Source: Circinella minor (taxonomy: Eukaryota > Mucoromycota > Mucoromycetes > Mucorales > Lichtheimiaceae). Taken from it: 64,000 nucleotides of DNA. The position numbers and the translations under genes are program-made. The notes under the pieces were generated by a model. It had not been told where the DNA came from. It saw nothing but the letters and a program-made list of their open reading frames with translations, and did no database searches. The stretch is from positions 372,001 through 436,000 of the forward strand of contig JAEPRB010000006.1 of assembly GCA_016758965.1 (NCBI GenBank), written 5' to 3'. Of this stretch, positions 13,901-27,934 are shown piece by piece. Within the stretch, counting starts at the first letter, position 1, and each line of letters starts with the position of its first letter.

Positions 13901-14557
13901 ATCAGACTCGATTATATATATATATATACTGGTGGCCACAACTACTATAATCATTCTATTTTATACTCTATACGCATCCAGCATTATAGTATTATAGGAC
14001 GGACAATTATCTTTTGACGGAAAGCGCTGTCTTGGGACTTTTGATTTAATTATTTGTTGTCACACATTTTAATTTCTCCGCTACTATTATAAGTTCAAGA
14101 AAAAAAGTTACATACCGCATGATAAGTAAATCGAATGTCAATGTGCTCAAAAAAATAATGGATTCAAAATAGTGTCGTCAGGATAATGGATTTTTTTTAA
14201 TAGGAAAACGACCAGTGTTCCTATTTATGATGTAAAAGAAATATATAGGCCTATAAACAGTATAAAAATTTTTTGGTCCTCATTCTGTCACTAATAAGGA
14301 TAAGCCTACAAAAATAATATGTGAATATTCCTTTTATCTTGAGCTCATCACTGATGGAGAGACAGTAGGAAGCGTAAGACTCAATAACTGATTTAACTGA
14401 TTATTGAAAGCAAACTTATTTTGATTGACTGAGCAACTTAATTTTTACACTCAAGCGGAGTTGCCCAACAAACTTAAGAATTTACAAAATAAAAAAAACT
14501 TCGCAGTTTTAAAATATATATTCCCACAAGTTACAAAAGATTGAAATTTTAGGGGGT
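10909..14557. other. Long gene-poor spacer upstream of ECM29
   Basis: This AT-rich stretch holds the ECM29 promoter at its left end and the U6 promoter at its right end. The only clear structure between is the broken coding stretch at 12086-12651. Open frames elsewhere, for example 13727-14017, are rich in I, Y, F and K and look like chance frames in AT-rich DNA. No tRNA was recognised. Confidence 0.55.
12086..12651 (+). pseudogene. Decayed unknown gene, several frame breaks
   Basis: Protein-like sequence runs through this stretch but changes frame repeatedly. It begins EKLHQSINLLTESKLTRGQE (12086 onward), shifts after LLLWIGMK, and goes on through SYLWRTIVKRTTTDFYLPDW and DRYTFTDNDSGDKFVDVD. 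It shifts again to GTAVVMPFFMNSLPKTTIIL, then to NYKDRDLIDVLFNNTYRFDY. Two adjacent stops follow, and in the same frame LAVDMDYFLKYYMDGARINI leads on to a final stop at 12649-12651. The amino-acid mix is unlike the chance frames around it. No in-frame ATG opens the series. I do not recognise the family. The simplest reading is an old gene, or a gene carried by a mobile element, decaying by indels; missed introns could explain part of the frame changes. Confidence 0.45.
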
Positions 14558-14563
14558 TATAAG
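14558..14563 (+). promoter_or_regulatory. TATA box of the U6 gene
   Basis: TATAAG lies about 30 bases upstream of the inferred U6 5' end, the position expected for TATA-directed RNA polymerase III transcription of U6 in fungi. It is the best-placed TATA element; an AT-rich run near 14510 is too far upstream. Confidence 0.55.
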
Positions 14564-14590
14564 TGGATCGTTCCGGAATAAAAAAGTGAC

Positions 14591-14617
14591 AAGTACTTCG
14601 GTACCTCTGTCACATTA

Positions 14618-14649
<32 letters not shown>

Positions 14650-14711
14650 GGCCCCTGCACAAGGATGACACTAACGCTCAGAGTTGGATCGCACTTCGGT
14701 GCCACTTTTTT
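14591..14711 (+). ncRNA. U6 spliceosomal snRNA
   Basis: U6 is the catalytic snRNA of the spliceosome. The core at 14619-14670 is near-invariant: AAATTGGAACGATACAGAGA holds the ACAGAGA box that pairs with the 5' splice site. It is followed by GATTAGCATGGCCCCTGCAC, with the AGC triad and the strand of the internal stem-loop, and then AAGGATGACA. A T-run from 14706 fits pol III termination. The 5' end carries a GTAC-TTCG-GTAC hairpin (14593-14604), as expected for the 5' stem-loop. The 3' tail (about 14672-14705) is unlike the common U6 tail and holds a second hairpin, GCAC-TTCG-GTGC (14691-14702). Both ends are inferred. The many introns in this window fit an active spliceosome. Confidence 0.95.
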
Positions 14712-14713
14712 TT
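14706..14713 (+). terminator. Pol III T-run terminator of U6
   Basis: A run of at least eight T directly follows the U6 tail. This is the standard RNA polymerase III stop signal. Confidence 0.75.
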
Positions 14714-15178
14714 TATATTCTTAAACAACCCCGCCCCCCCCACATTAATTATTATGAAGAAAACCAATATATATATTGTATATTTTTACATAATAAATAA
14801 AACCAGACGTCTTTTTCCTATTGAAAAAAAAAAATTCACTGGTTAATCGTATTCTTAACCATGACGAAAAAACACTTGTTTTTGAATAGATTCTTCTTTT
14901 TTTTCAATGACCTTTTTTTTTTACAAACACACTTGACTTTCACTTGTTTATTGCTAAAATAGATAATATATTTGATTACGAATTAAAAAGAGATTCCCAA
15001 ATAAATCTTATTACTATTCATGAAACAAAACCTTTTAGTATATATGAAAAAAAAAATAGAGGCAAAACGAGATATATTCATTATTTTAGAAAAAATTACA
15101 GGGGTAACTATTATTTGTTATAGAGTGCGAAATTTTGTTCATAAGCCAATGGGAATAGATCCACCCTTCTTATTATTA
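14714..15178. other. Spacer between U6 and the CCH1 3' end
   Basis: This is AT-rich sequence with several A and T homopolymers. It probably includes the CCH1 3' UTR on the minus strand. I see no gene in it. Confidence 0.5.
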
Positions 15179-18100
15179 TTATTTTTCTTTATGTAATACG
15201 TAGTACACACTTGCTGAAAATATATTATACCAGTTTCTTTTTTTTCTGTTCATTTTGACTGTACTTTTGATTCAACATATCTATTGTTAAAATAAAGAGC
15301 GTCAAAAAAAAAGGGCCTAAATACGAAAAAAAAACATATTCAAGCATAATCTATACATACCAGCCCAAGTATTATTATATTGTAATTCGCCCATAATTTC
15401 CGTTGCATCCGCTTCCGACATGTTTACTTGTGTATCCATGGAGTAGTATCGTGTAAACAAATCGATAGATGGATCATAAAATACGTCTGTCAGTTCATTG
15501 ACAGGTGTTGAAATTGAACTCATCGATGCTCTTTTTAGTGATTGAAGTGATTCGACACTAGGACGTGGCAATAGAGATGATGATACCCGTGGAGGCGGTG
15601 TTAAAGAATTGCTTGGCGGCAAATAATTAAATTGTTCTACAATATGTTTATTTTGATGTTGCAATTCGGATGCAGTTGCGGTAGATCCTGTTTTGGGTGT
15701 GATAGGAGAAGGTATGCGAGCTGGTATTCTTGACGCAGAATAAAATGGCCTCATTAATTTAGGATGATTCTGTAACTGCTGCTTTTGTTGTTCTATGTTT
15801 GATTGTTCTACCACAATTGTTGGTACAGTACCTACATAATAGCCAATTTTTTGTCAATATATAAATTAAATCTTATTATTATTTGTTGTTACTTCTTAGC
15901 AAATCTATGTTGATGAGTCTTGTTCCATTTTATTTTCCTACCTCCATTCATACTATTGCCGGATAGTCTTCTTGTAGTTCTTTCTTGATAATCTCTTGGT
16001 TTAGCCATTTCCTTCGATGGTTTTATCTGTGGTAAACTAGTAGATCGATATTGAGAGCTTGACCATTCAGTTGATTCTTTGCTTTCAGTTCCATTCAGTT
16101 CTTTCTTTTTCCTTTTGTTACTTTCCATCACTGGTCCATCAAGGTCCAGCGGTACTCTACCAGTTGGTGATAGTAGTTCTCCCAATATACTCATACTAGT
16201 AAATTGGTTTTCACGAGCTTGTTCACGTCTTTTTAAATATTGATGACGTTTAACCAACATAGAAACCAAGCTTTTCGCTTTTTCTTGAGCGAGACTTTTA
16301 GCTACTTTATCTTGTTTTCGTGCATGATGAACCAGTTCATCAAACCTATTATTATAAAATTATTAATCCTTATTAATAAACTATGTTTCTTTTTTGTTTA
16401 TTATTCTATATATTACAAAAGTAACTTACGTGAGCGATTTGGATACGTCAACCAGTTGCATTGATAAAATCTGAAGCATATCATGGAAACTAATTCCTCG
16501 ATGTCTTAATGAAAACAGAATTTCCTTTTTTTTTTTTTTTTTTTTTTTTGATACCCCAAAAATTGTCAAAATATCCAATTAGTTTACTACATAAATAATA
16601 AAAGCTATATCTATATGAAAACAAGAGCTCTACCTGATAAACTAAAGTATACCGTCTCTTATTATCACGTACAGCATCTACATCCATTGTTGCTAATCGT
16701 TCATTTACTGCATGAAAATTATAAAACCGTTCACCCAAAATATTATTTTGCGCAAAAGTTGGATCATTAGTTGGTATAGGAACAGATGCCAAATTAGCTA
16801 CATCAGCATCCATTTCATTGCTTGCGTCAAGCAAACTTTGTATACTATGTTCTTCATCATAGATACGCATGGCTAAAACACCATTTAATCTCTAAGATAA
16901 CATATTAGCTCATATCTTTATAATTCTGCCCTTTTTTTAGTATTATTATTATTTAAACATACTCTTAAAAACCCGGGGACATCTTTCATTTGTATATATC
17001 CAGTAGCTGTGGGATCGTAGTGAGCCCATGCCTCTTTAAAACTACACACCAAGAAGTTAGTATATTGATATATAATATTTTTATTTTTTGCCGTCCCAGA
17101 ATAATTTTATTATGTGTAGATAAACTTACTGGCGCAGATCCGTTCGAGTGATCAGAGTAAATTGATTTCGATTATCAAAAGTGAATGAGAAATTGTTAAT
17201 AACAACCTAATATAATATAATCATGATATATAATTAGAGAATAAAATTCGATTCGGGAGAAAACAAACAAGGTATTTACTTACCACAGTAAAAAGATTCA
17301 CAAAAATATAGGTACAAACAATATAAAAAACAACAAAAAGTGTAATAGCAAGACCAGGTGATCCACAATCCACATCATTCACACAATTGGGTGCTTGTAC
17401 TGCAAAATCGTGCATTAAAAAGTCCTGTGGATGAAATTATAAAAGTGAAAAAATAACGACTATAAGAAATTCACACATTTTTTTTTTCTAAAACATCAAA
17501 CTTAGCTTTCTTTTTTTTTACCCAATTTTCACCCGTAGTGATTCTCCATAGTGTTTGTAACGTATCTCCAAGAGTGCGAAAGTTAGCATGATTATTTCCA
17601 TAAACCCCGTATCGTGTTGTTGCAAAAAGTTCTTGAAGTATTACAGCGAAACATAAAATAACGATTGCAAAAGCACCAGAGACATACATTACAATGGGCA
17701 TGGCTCGCCTATTATATTATAAGAGAGAAAAAGTTATTAGTGTTTTTTTTTCTTTTTTCATCATCTATACCCTTCATATAATAATTACTTGGCTGATCGT
17801 AAGAACGTATCTAATGACTCGTTTCTTTCAGCATATCGGACTGCAATACCAGCAAGTAAAAGGTTGTAAAAGAGTTGTAATATAAACTATGTGTACCCAG
17901 TACATATGCAAAAAAAAAAAATCATTATAAGGCAGGTCAATAAAAAAAACTTTAGCATATATTTTTCCCATAAACTTTGATACAAGCTTAGATTTACCCG
18001 AGACTGGACCGTTTTTTGCCATATAGTAAGTATCACAACTATTTGAATAAGTATAAATATATGTTAATAACATACTGGTTATTTTTCTTCCAACTTTCCA

Positions 18101-21100
18101 TCATATAATTACCTAGTACACTTATTACTGCACCATATATATTCCATTTTGAAGACATCCACTATAGAAAACTATTAATTTTACTAGTATAACAAATACA
18201 AACACTAAAAATAGTCTTCTTCATCATACATACCTTTTGAATACCCAAACCAGTGACTTTTAATATTGTTTCAAGAATATATATTCCCATACAAGTATAA
18301 CTAATCATATCTAATAATATACAGCAAAGAAAAAAGTTAATTTACCTGTAATATATATCAATTGTACCCTATCAAAGCTTTACACTTTACTTTGGATATA
18401 TGTCTGCAGATAGGATTGATGTACATGAGTTGATGCAAAGATAACTAGTATACATAGACAGGTGAATTAAGTTTTTCTATCAATATTTTTACAAACCTTT
18501 TGCCATAACTCGATTTTTATTTTATTTTGAGGTTTAAGGTATGACGTCCACTTGGTTTTTTTTCCTACTTACGAATATGAATAATAATCACTTTTGTGAT
18601 AATTTTTCCAAAAGTACCATGCTTATTAGTAACAATATCATAACAAAATGCACGAATTGTGCCGTCCCTTGGTCTGGTCGCCGTTCTAGAAGGTTTAACC
18701 AAGGACAATTGTCGTTGCAAATCTTGAAATTGACGTTGCGTATTGGTCAGAGAAGATATACCTCGTCGACGTTTAAATGTCTCTAGAATGACACCAATAA
18801 ATAGTTGGATGGAACAAAGAGAAGCAACAAACATGAATACAAGGTAATAAATAGCATTCCATGATGCTCCTGATAACCAATTAAATTTAGGTTGGGCGTG
18901 ATGTTCAACTGGTACACTCATTGCTGAAAACAATGATAGAATCTATATATCAAAAAACGTTTTATAATTTACTATTGACTTGGTGCCCATACCCTTTATT
19001 TTTCTTTCTTAAGATGAAAATTTTGTATATTTACCCATCCTTCACCTGATGCACATTCAAAGAGATGCAACAGAGCGTTTCCAAAGTGATCATATGAGTA
19101 TTTGTACGGAATATCCCACGCCCTTGGCATTGTTATCCCTGTATCTGGTGATGCGAATTCACCTTGACATTGATATAATCCTCCAACACCATCATCATTA
19201 CATTTATGAAACCGTGCGCTAAATATATAACAGCCATAAATAGCAAACGCACAAAATACAAGGAGATTCAAAACGATAGCATCAAAAATAATAGGTATTC
19301 CATGCAACAGGTCTAAAATAATTACACGCATGCCATCAACGTAATAAATAATTCGAATAGATCGTAGCGTACGTAACAATCGCAAAGATTGTGCCCTTGT
19401 TTCGATTGCTTGATGTTGTGAAACAGCTGTCAACAAAATACCCGATTGACCAGACAATAATAACACATCCAGAATGTTCCAAAAGCTTCGCAAATAAGAT
19501 GTGGGTAACACTAGGATACCATCACAGGCAATATGGAAAATGAAATCGATCCAGAATACAACTAACATAATACATTGTAAAGTTTCTTCAATGTAGAAAA
19601 AAGACGTTCGATGAAATTCACGCTGTTTGTCATCGGTAAAAATTGCTAGGAGGATACTGCTGCAAAGTAAAACAAAGATAAATAACTTGTAGATTTTTGT
19701 GTTGACCACACGAGTAGCAATTCGACGTATAAAACTACTCGGTTTGAATACCAATAAGGTTCGAAAAACATTCATATTTTCGACAATTACGTCTTTGTTT
19801 TCTTTTGCGACGTTGATTTCATATTCATCACCATATTTTACAAGTGGTTCTTCCTCTTCCTCTTGTTCTTCGCTTATAGCGCTTATACTATTAGAACTAA
19901 ATCCTGACCTATATGCATATATATGCATAATATTTAATAACAAAGACGAAACTTCACGTTACAGATAATTTACTCTTATTAAAACGTACACGGTAGATGC
20001 TTTTCTCATCATACTTCCGCTTGTCCGTGTTCCCGCTATAGAAGGCATGGAAGCACTAAAACGCCGTAAAATAGGTCGATTCAATGTGGACGCTATAGAC
20101 ATTCTACGTTTTACCTTGCGTGGTTCATGCTCTTCTTGTTCCATGAGATAAAACTCTTTAAACTTTTCTTGTGCAACCGATGCTACCAAGGCTTGTGGCA
20201 TCTGAGATAAATTTAGTTTACGACGATCTTGTTTTACAAAAATAGGTAATAACGCTCTAATATATGTGTATAAATAATGATAGTGATGATAATTTAATAT
20301 TTTAATACTGTTATGGGAGAACTGGATGTTTCAATTTTCGTCAAATTATATAGATGAAAAAAAAAAAAACGTTTTTTATACATACTGGCTAATCATATCA
20401 AGTTTAAAGTATTCAGGTTGCCATCGATGTTGACGAATATATTTTTTGATCTGAATTTGTCGAATTTCATCTTCGTCCAAGTCAAAATTTTCCATAATGA
20501 CAGCAATAAACAAATTAAGTACAAGATCTAGCGGTATAAATATCAAAAGTCAATGTTATATACTACTATTGTATGTATGTCATTTTATATTAAATTTTTT
20601 TGGATAACATACAATGAACAACGAAATAAAGTAAACACATGTAAAATGCAGCATAAACGACGGACGCATGTGATTGACTATGCATAGCATCATATAGAAT
20701 ATCCTATAATAGTAATTATAATAGTAATAATAAGTATCTTTTCTGTAAGGTAATACGAATGTGGATTAAAAAAATGGGATATTTTATACATACTGTCCAA
20801 TTTTCACCAGTCATAATCTACATAAAATTCATAAAATATTATTAATAGGGTATTATTATCTATGGTAATATTAATATGTTTAATTTACCTGAAACAAAGC
20901 AATAAAAGCTTGATAAAATGTATCAAATCGCATTTCTTGTGCGTCTGAACCAGAAGCCGTAAAATCACCTCCAAATAACTGAATCGATAGAGGACATAAC
21001 AAGCATAGCACCCAAAATGTAAAAAATGATAAATTAATAATACCTTGACCATCACCTATGACGCTTGACTATACATGTATTTTAAGTTAATAATTAGTCT

Positions 21101-24100
21101 AATAAAAAAAGATATAGATGAGGATTTATACTTATTTAAAAGCTTACAAGTAATTTCAGAACACGAGGGAATAAATAAGCAAGACGATAGGATCGAATTA
21201 TTGCAAATGCTTGTAGGTATCGATATAATAGTACTTTGGTGCGGATTATCGGTAATTCAGTAATAGTGGATGCTATCGCAATATTAAAGTCAATCCTATT
21301 ACGTAATTATTATTGGTTAAGAATATATAGTATTGTTATGTCTAAAAATTGTTTTAATTTTATAGCAATCACTAAGTCTGATGAATAACTCATTCATTTA
21401 ATAGAAAAAAAAAAGGATATGATTATAACGTCTGAATTGAGACCAATTTGCGGATCCTCCAATACGTAATAGAATTTCCGCATCAAATAAAATCGTAAAT
21501 AAAAGCTCCATATAGCCTATATGTGTTTTTTTTGTGCACAGTTAGTGATCGATTTAAAATGTAGCATCTTTCAAAGGATTTCATTACCCAAAGTTTCGTT
21601 GGTTTCATGACCACCTGTTGTAGCAGTATAAAACATCATAGTCACCATATTACAAGCAACCAAAAGACTTCCAATGATAGGAAAAGAACGATGAGAAACG
21701 ATAGTTCCCATCCATCGTCGACATAAATCAGTTCTATCGGTTGGAATATTGCTATTGGCTGTACCACCTCCGTAAATCCATTCTTCATTGATATCGGAAT
21801 CATTTTCTTTTCCAGTTGTTGTAATACTAGCTGTCAGTAACAATCGGGTTCTTTTTTCTTTTGCAAAAGCACTATGTCTCATATCTCCTCGAGCACTCGC
21901 AAATGATGTTGTAATCACAGCTAATATAATAGAAGTAGTAAGCTCAATTGAATATTCATTCAAATATATACATATATATAGACATTATTTTATTTTAGTA
22001 CGTAAAAGATATAGATTACCAATGAACATAGGCACCATAATAAATGTCATCAAATAGATACAGAAACAGTAAAATATAGACGCCGCCGTATGAGAAATAC
22101 TGTCTTCACTCATGTACATCAAATTGGTCCAATCTTCTGTAGAAATAACAGTAAACACGTTCATCATTGTTGATGGAAAATTGTAATAGCTGATATACGT
22201 CCACCCAGGCCGATTTGAACCAGATTGAACACATACTTGACTTTGCTTGCACGTAAATCCATCGGCCGCATTATATGGAGTGTATACTCCTGAATCAATG
22301 TCATATATACCTCGGATATTGCCTTGATTGTCAACAAAGCTATTACATGAAGCAGGTGGCTCAACATATGTTAAATCTATAAGCATATATTTATGCGCGT
22401 TAAGGAATACTTGGAACATCATTGCTTCTAATTTAATATAAATAAACAAAGTAATAAAACTTACTGCCAGCGTAGAGTTCCGATTCATTACCAGGGTCCA
22501 CAGCACAACGACGTGAAAATGAGTTCTTAAACACAAAAAGTCCAACTAAAGAAAAAAGGACCCAAAAGAAAACAAAAAAACCAAGTACATTTTTAAGCAT
22601 TGCAAAGCTTGTACTAAATGATTCTATAATGACCTATATAACATAAAATTAGAATATATGTAAAATCATATTCTTTTTCTTTTTCTCCCTTATCTTTGGT
22701 TTCAATTTTCAATACAGTGTTATTCTTACCGCTGTTCCTTCCGTAATAAAGACCAGTCGTAATAATCGTGTCGCACCTATTGCTTTGAACAACGACCAAG
22801 TTTCGTCTGTAGATAACATTAATATTAAATCAATCCAATAACCTGAAATAGCGATCAGATCAAACACATTGGACAGGCTACACAAGTAAGCACAATGAGA
22901 TATTTTCAAGAAATTGATTTCATCCTCAATTAATACGGAAGGTGTTAGTGCTCTATGTGTTGTTTTTGTTGTGGTAGGGGAAAAAGCACCATGAGTTGAA
23001 TATGGACGTTGATAACTATGTCGAAGAGGATGCTGATTGTCACGGTCATCTTCAACACCGAACGATGATGTTCGATATAAGCTAGTAGACGAAATCGTTT
23101 GATTTTGCGAAGTAACCTCCTCTTCTTCTTCTGCACAATAATGCTGCTGGTGGGGATGGGAATGATGAAAAGGTGATTGATTTATAAATGATTGATGACT
23201 AATAGAATGATTCGGTGATGTATTAAGAGGTGACCAAGGTGGGTGTTGTATTTCATCCAATGAACCGGATGTTGGTGCTACATCATCATTATTATTATCA
23301 TTATAACCTGGTGGTGTTGGTGAATCACTTTTTGAAATGGATGGAATACGATTAAATGATTGTTCTGAAGAGGACGTTGATAATCCATGCTCTCCCTGAA
23401 ATCGACTGTTTTGCTGTCGTTGACCTTGCTCGTGAGGTCCGCGTACAGAATAATGTATTAACCGCTGATATTGATGTCGAGTAATCCGAAATAATTTGTG
23501 AAGATCTTGGGATATTATATCATGTAGCTCAGGGCGATTTATTGATGGTTTTGATATTATAAATCCATAGGTAATAATTTTTCCAATGGCTTCCAATCTA
23601 CCCATTATGCAATCAATTATATGTATAAATCTGGGTTTAGTATAACTTCTTTATTGAAACATAAAATAAATATTTATATTATTGTCTTATCATGAAAGTA
23701 ACGAGAAAAAAATACTTACGTATATATAATGTTAATAGTTAATAACATGTATTGATAAGGCTGATAAAAATTGGTTTTGTCTGTATTTTCAAATATAGGT
23801 ACAAAAGATAATATTGCCCATTGGGTGAATAAAAGGAACAGTATAAATACATTGAATGAACTATAAGAAAAAAAGGTTACTATAAAAGCACAATCTGTTT
23901 TTATATTTTATACGTACATAAAAAAAAACAATGTTATCTATGTACCTAGATGCTAATATTTTCCAACAAAAAAGTCGAACGTTACTTGTAGGTCCAAATA
24001 ACCATAACGACCATCCCTCAAACCGTATGGTGGGAACAATATCTGTACTTCTTGAAGATGACATCGAAGAAGGGGAAAATGGTGTTTCATATAGACTACC

Positions 24101-26074
24101 TTCTGGCGATAAACAATTTGGCCTACTCCTAGAAGTAACAGGTAATGAACCAGTGCTTACAAATGCATTTGATACTCGCTTGATCAGATTTCGAGGATTT
24201 GGCCATTTATTTCTACCTTGTAATATTTCCTGGGTATTACTCCCAGGCAGTGATTTACTATGATGACTAGCTGCTGGTATACTCTGAGTATCATTATAGT
24301 CATCATCATTATTATTATTCGAACTCCACGGAGATCGTTCTCGTTCATTAAGCGATATAGAAGGTGGTTGATTAAAATTATCGTCCATAATGGGTGAATT
24401 ACGTCGAGAATGCTGTTCATCTTCTACAATGACAGAAGGTGGTTCACTTGGTTGATATTCATTCTCATGATGCGTAGTTTTGCTTTTGCGTTGATGCTTT
24501 TGTTTAGGACGATAAGGGAATATATTACCCAAACTACCTAACCGGTTGTTTTCACGTGGGTCATGGTCAGTGCTTTGTTGTTGACGCTGTAATAATTCTG
24601 TTGATGACGATTGGTCCGATGTTGTTTCTATACTTGGTGAGTGTACAGAAAGTCTATCATCATCCAATGGATGTAAGTGGTTCGAGCCATTTTCTCTTGT
24701 ATTCAAGAAATTGTTTCCTCTACCAAAAAATAGCTCATCTTGGCGATTACGATTATAATGATGATGCTCTGCTGTTGAAGATGAACCACGAGAAGTAGAT
24801 AACATGGGTGATGGCATATCCATGACGACCACTGACGAGCGTCGCTGTGCGGGTACTGCTTTTCCAGTATAATATTCTGTATTTTTTCGTCTTAGTTGAT
24901 GTTGTTGATGAACGCTATCGATTTCCGCATTTTCATGAATTAAATATTCTTCTAATGCATAAACTCCAGCTAATTTTAAGTACTCTGCCAGTGTCAACAT
25001 TTCTTGTACTGTCATTCTTTCTTCATCAGGTTCACAACTGCGTGCATCTACTACACGCCACGCCATACGTTCAAAAACAGCAAATATGCGTAACCATGTA
25101 TGTTGTATGGTAGCTGAAGAAGAAGAAGAAGCTCTTGCTGCAATGGCTGCTGCTGTAGCTGCAGAATTCATCTTTGCTTCACTAGATTCGGATGAAGTAG
25201 TACCTCCTGGAACTGGAGGAGGATGGAGTGATCCTGTGCCAGTATCTATATGTTGTTTTTTTTGTTCTTCAGCCATATTTCTGACACGCACTGCAGTTGA
25301 TAATTTTAAAAGTTTTGATAATCTTTTTCTAGATTCAAACACATCTTGTGATGCATTACTAGTACTATATCGCCCCGTAGGTTGTTGTTGTGATATATAG
25401 CGTTGACGTGGATACATTCCACTTGTACGACCTCTAAAAGAAGGTGTTTTAATCGTATGTATTTTTCGACTTGATTCACGTAGAATGATTGGATCTGCCC
25501 CTATTATACTAGGACTATGTCTACTACTAGGCGGTGGTGAAGATTTTAGATGAATATCATTGACATTTGGTTCTTGTTGCTGTTGCTCTTGTTGCTGCTT
25601 TGGTTCAGAAGTAACTGTTGTTGCTTCTTGGTTGATCATATGAATTGAATGATCGGCACTTATAATGTAGGGATTGATTGATTCTTCTGAACTTTGAATA
25701 GATATGTCACTATCATCTTCCAGTACAGTTTGACCAGTCAAATGCATAGGTTCATTATTTTCATTATAAAGATGGCGAAAAATATACCCGTTAGATATAC
25801 TTCTTCGTCTAGGGATACGTCGTCTTTGTCCTTCTTGTATGTTTTTTCCGGCAATAAGGGCATCAATCCGATTTTTCTTTTCTAATCTATCTTTTGTTAA
25901 AGGTGGATATGCTTGCTGAGTTTCATCCTGTGTTTGGTATGTACCAGTTATAGACCGCTGTTGACTATTGTCATGAAATTGCTGTGAGGTAGATGGTGTA
26001 TTATTATTGTTCCTACCGTAAGGAGCTAGAGAAAATATAGAATGACGTCGTATACCAACAGTTGATTGATTTCT

Positions 26075-26132
<58 letters not shown>

Positions 26133-26230
26133 AACAGCAGTTGCTCATCTGGTTGTGAAAAGCGACGCGTTTGTTGATTTACAAAATATGTACTAGAATA
26201 GGATGGAAGTGGTGCTTTTCCTGAAGGCAT
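15179..26230 (-). CDS. CCH1: Voltage-gated high-affinity Ca2+ channel alpha1 subunit Cch1
   Basis: This is the pore-forming subunit of the fungal plasma-membrane calcium channel, which works with Mid1. The ATG at 26230 opens MPSGKAPLPSYSS, followed by a long polar N-terminus with about 19 glutamines. Four repeats follow. S4-like segments read ATRLLRLVF (repeat I, near 22770), IIRSYRLAYLFPRVLKLL (II, near 21170) and RLLRTLRSIRII (III, near 19370). Pore loops read STEDWTN (I, near 22130), MTGENW (II, near 20810), ASGEGW (III, near 19045) and TTGENW (IV, near 17530), giving a glutamate in every filter position. The cytosolic tail includes HQYLKRREQARENQF and ends with an exon at 15330-15814. I placed the stop at 15179 after one more splice; reading through without it would stop at 15317. 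The coding part is about 2,000 or more residues, normal for Cch1. Confidence 0.93.
26075..26132. repeat. (TTG)n / poly-Q tract in CCH1
   Basis: About nineteen TTG units on the plus strand read as CAA on the coding strand and encode a pure glutamine run about 35 residues from the Cch1 start. The codons are uniform, so the tract is likely to vary in length between strains. Confidence 0.9.
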
Positions 26231-27934
26231 TGAGTTATTATTATTTACTTATTTACATAAACATTAAAAAAATGATCCGAAAAAAAAGAAGAAGGAGAAA
26301 GAGAAAAGAAAAATACTCCCGAATGTAAACTTTCACTGTTCCTGGCTTCTTATTCTTATTGTGACTTTTGAAATCCAAACATAATACTTAATAAGTTATT
26401 GATAGACATCTACTTGTTTTAATAAAGACGACAATTTTATTTTCACATACGTATTCTTTTATATATAGAAATACTCAATTATAAAATGGAGAAGAAGGTG
26501 TGATGAAATGGAAAAACGACTATAATATCTAAAATTCTATGATTTTTATTTAAAAATTGACGTATAGTCTAGAAGTAATATCAATTACTTTAAATAGAGT
26601 AAAGGACAGGTAATTTATCATGTGTAAAGTAGTGTGTCATTATATCTTACTTTTCATTCTATTATTTTGCCGAATAAATTTACCATATATTATCATGTCT
26701 ATAAATAAATAAAAAGACTGTATTATATCTCTTTATTCAACTTCTTTTTGTATAAAAAGTGTTCATGACAAACCAAAATATAATTTACTTTTTCCATTTC
26801 ATACACTATTATATTTTATAAAGAATTTATACCATTCAACTTCTTCATTATGCAACACTATTTCATCTCAATGCCACAACAATATAATTTCTAACAGCAA
26901 TAATCATCAGCGAGTGGGAAAGTACATGGAATATAGAGAAGGCAGTATGTTTATAGGTATTTTCTCATCAATTATCGAATAGTACTGTTTAAAAGTTCAA
27001 GAGATTTATTGAATATGCTATGGTTACGTTTTTTTATATCATTTGATTAGATTGGTGTTTCGGTTAGTTTGGTACCATGTGTTAAGGCTCACACTTGATA
27101 ACCTTCATTCCGAAAATTGATTTTATCTTTAATGAATGCCCAAATTCGTCTGTACACCTTCGTTCACACAACTTGGTGCCATTTCTGACATGTCGCTTGT
27201 AACTTGGTTATGATGGGGCGATAACACTTTGACACCTCGGTAAAGAAATATTTGGTATTTTGTCTTTGTGTGAGATGGCTTTTTTTTAGTTATACTTTAA
27301 ATGCAAGTTCCATCTTGCTTTCTATAAATTTTGCCTTTGTCATGATTTCAAGTAAATTGACGATATTGTTGTATCCTTTTTTGATCATATATAATAACTA
27401 CACTTGTATTCATATTATTGTTTTTTTTTTTTTTTTTTGTTTAGACCAAGAATAATAGGAGTATAATGGAAGTTTGCTAAATAATTAAATAATGTCTTTT
27501 AATGTCTAATAGTACACCATGATTGCACCTAGACTATATTTCTTTGTAATGAGACGGTTCGAGTATTCCCGATTGGTAACTAGCAAAAAATAATATTTAT
27601 CTTGAATGGTAATAAATAAGTTTGACGTCATTTATTCATAAAACAATTTTAACTATATACCAGATTATATATAGCTTTTTTTTTTTTTTTTTCTCGCTCC
27701 GGAACTGTGTTCACTGCACTTTTTTTTTTTTTTTTTTTTTTTAGTCGGCTGTGTATTTATAATTTTTCTTTCTTCTTTTTATTTTTTTTTGTCCTACTTC
27801 TTATTTTTTATTTTTATTTCTTTATTATTTAATTTCTCTCAATTGTTTATAATCTAAAAGAACAAGAAAACTACCGGAATTTGTAACAGATTCTCCTTAA
27901 AAAACCCGGTTTAAACAAAATTAAAACGAACATA
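26231..27934. other. Divergent promoter region between CCH1 and the PHD gene
   Basis: The two genes diverge from this 1.7-kb spacer, so it holds both promoters. Long T-runs at 27421-27438, 27678-27692 and 27720-27742 are typical poly(dA:dT) promoter tracts on the PHD-gene side. No gene or RNA is apparent. Confidence 0.55.

Noticed and set aside
13727..14017. 96-codon plus-strand frame before U6
   Set aside because: It is rich in I, Y and K, includes an (AT)n-derived stretch, and has no recognisable motif.
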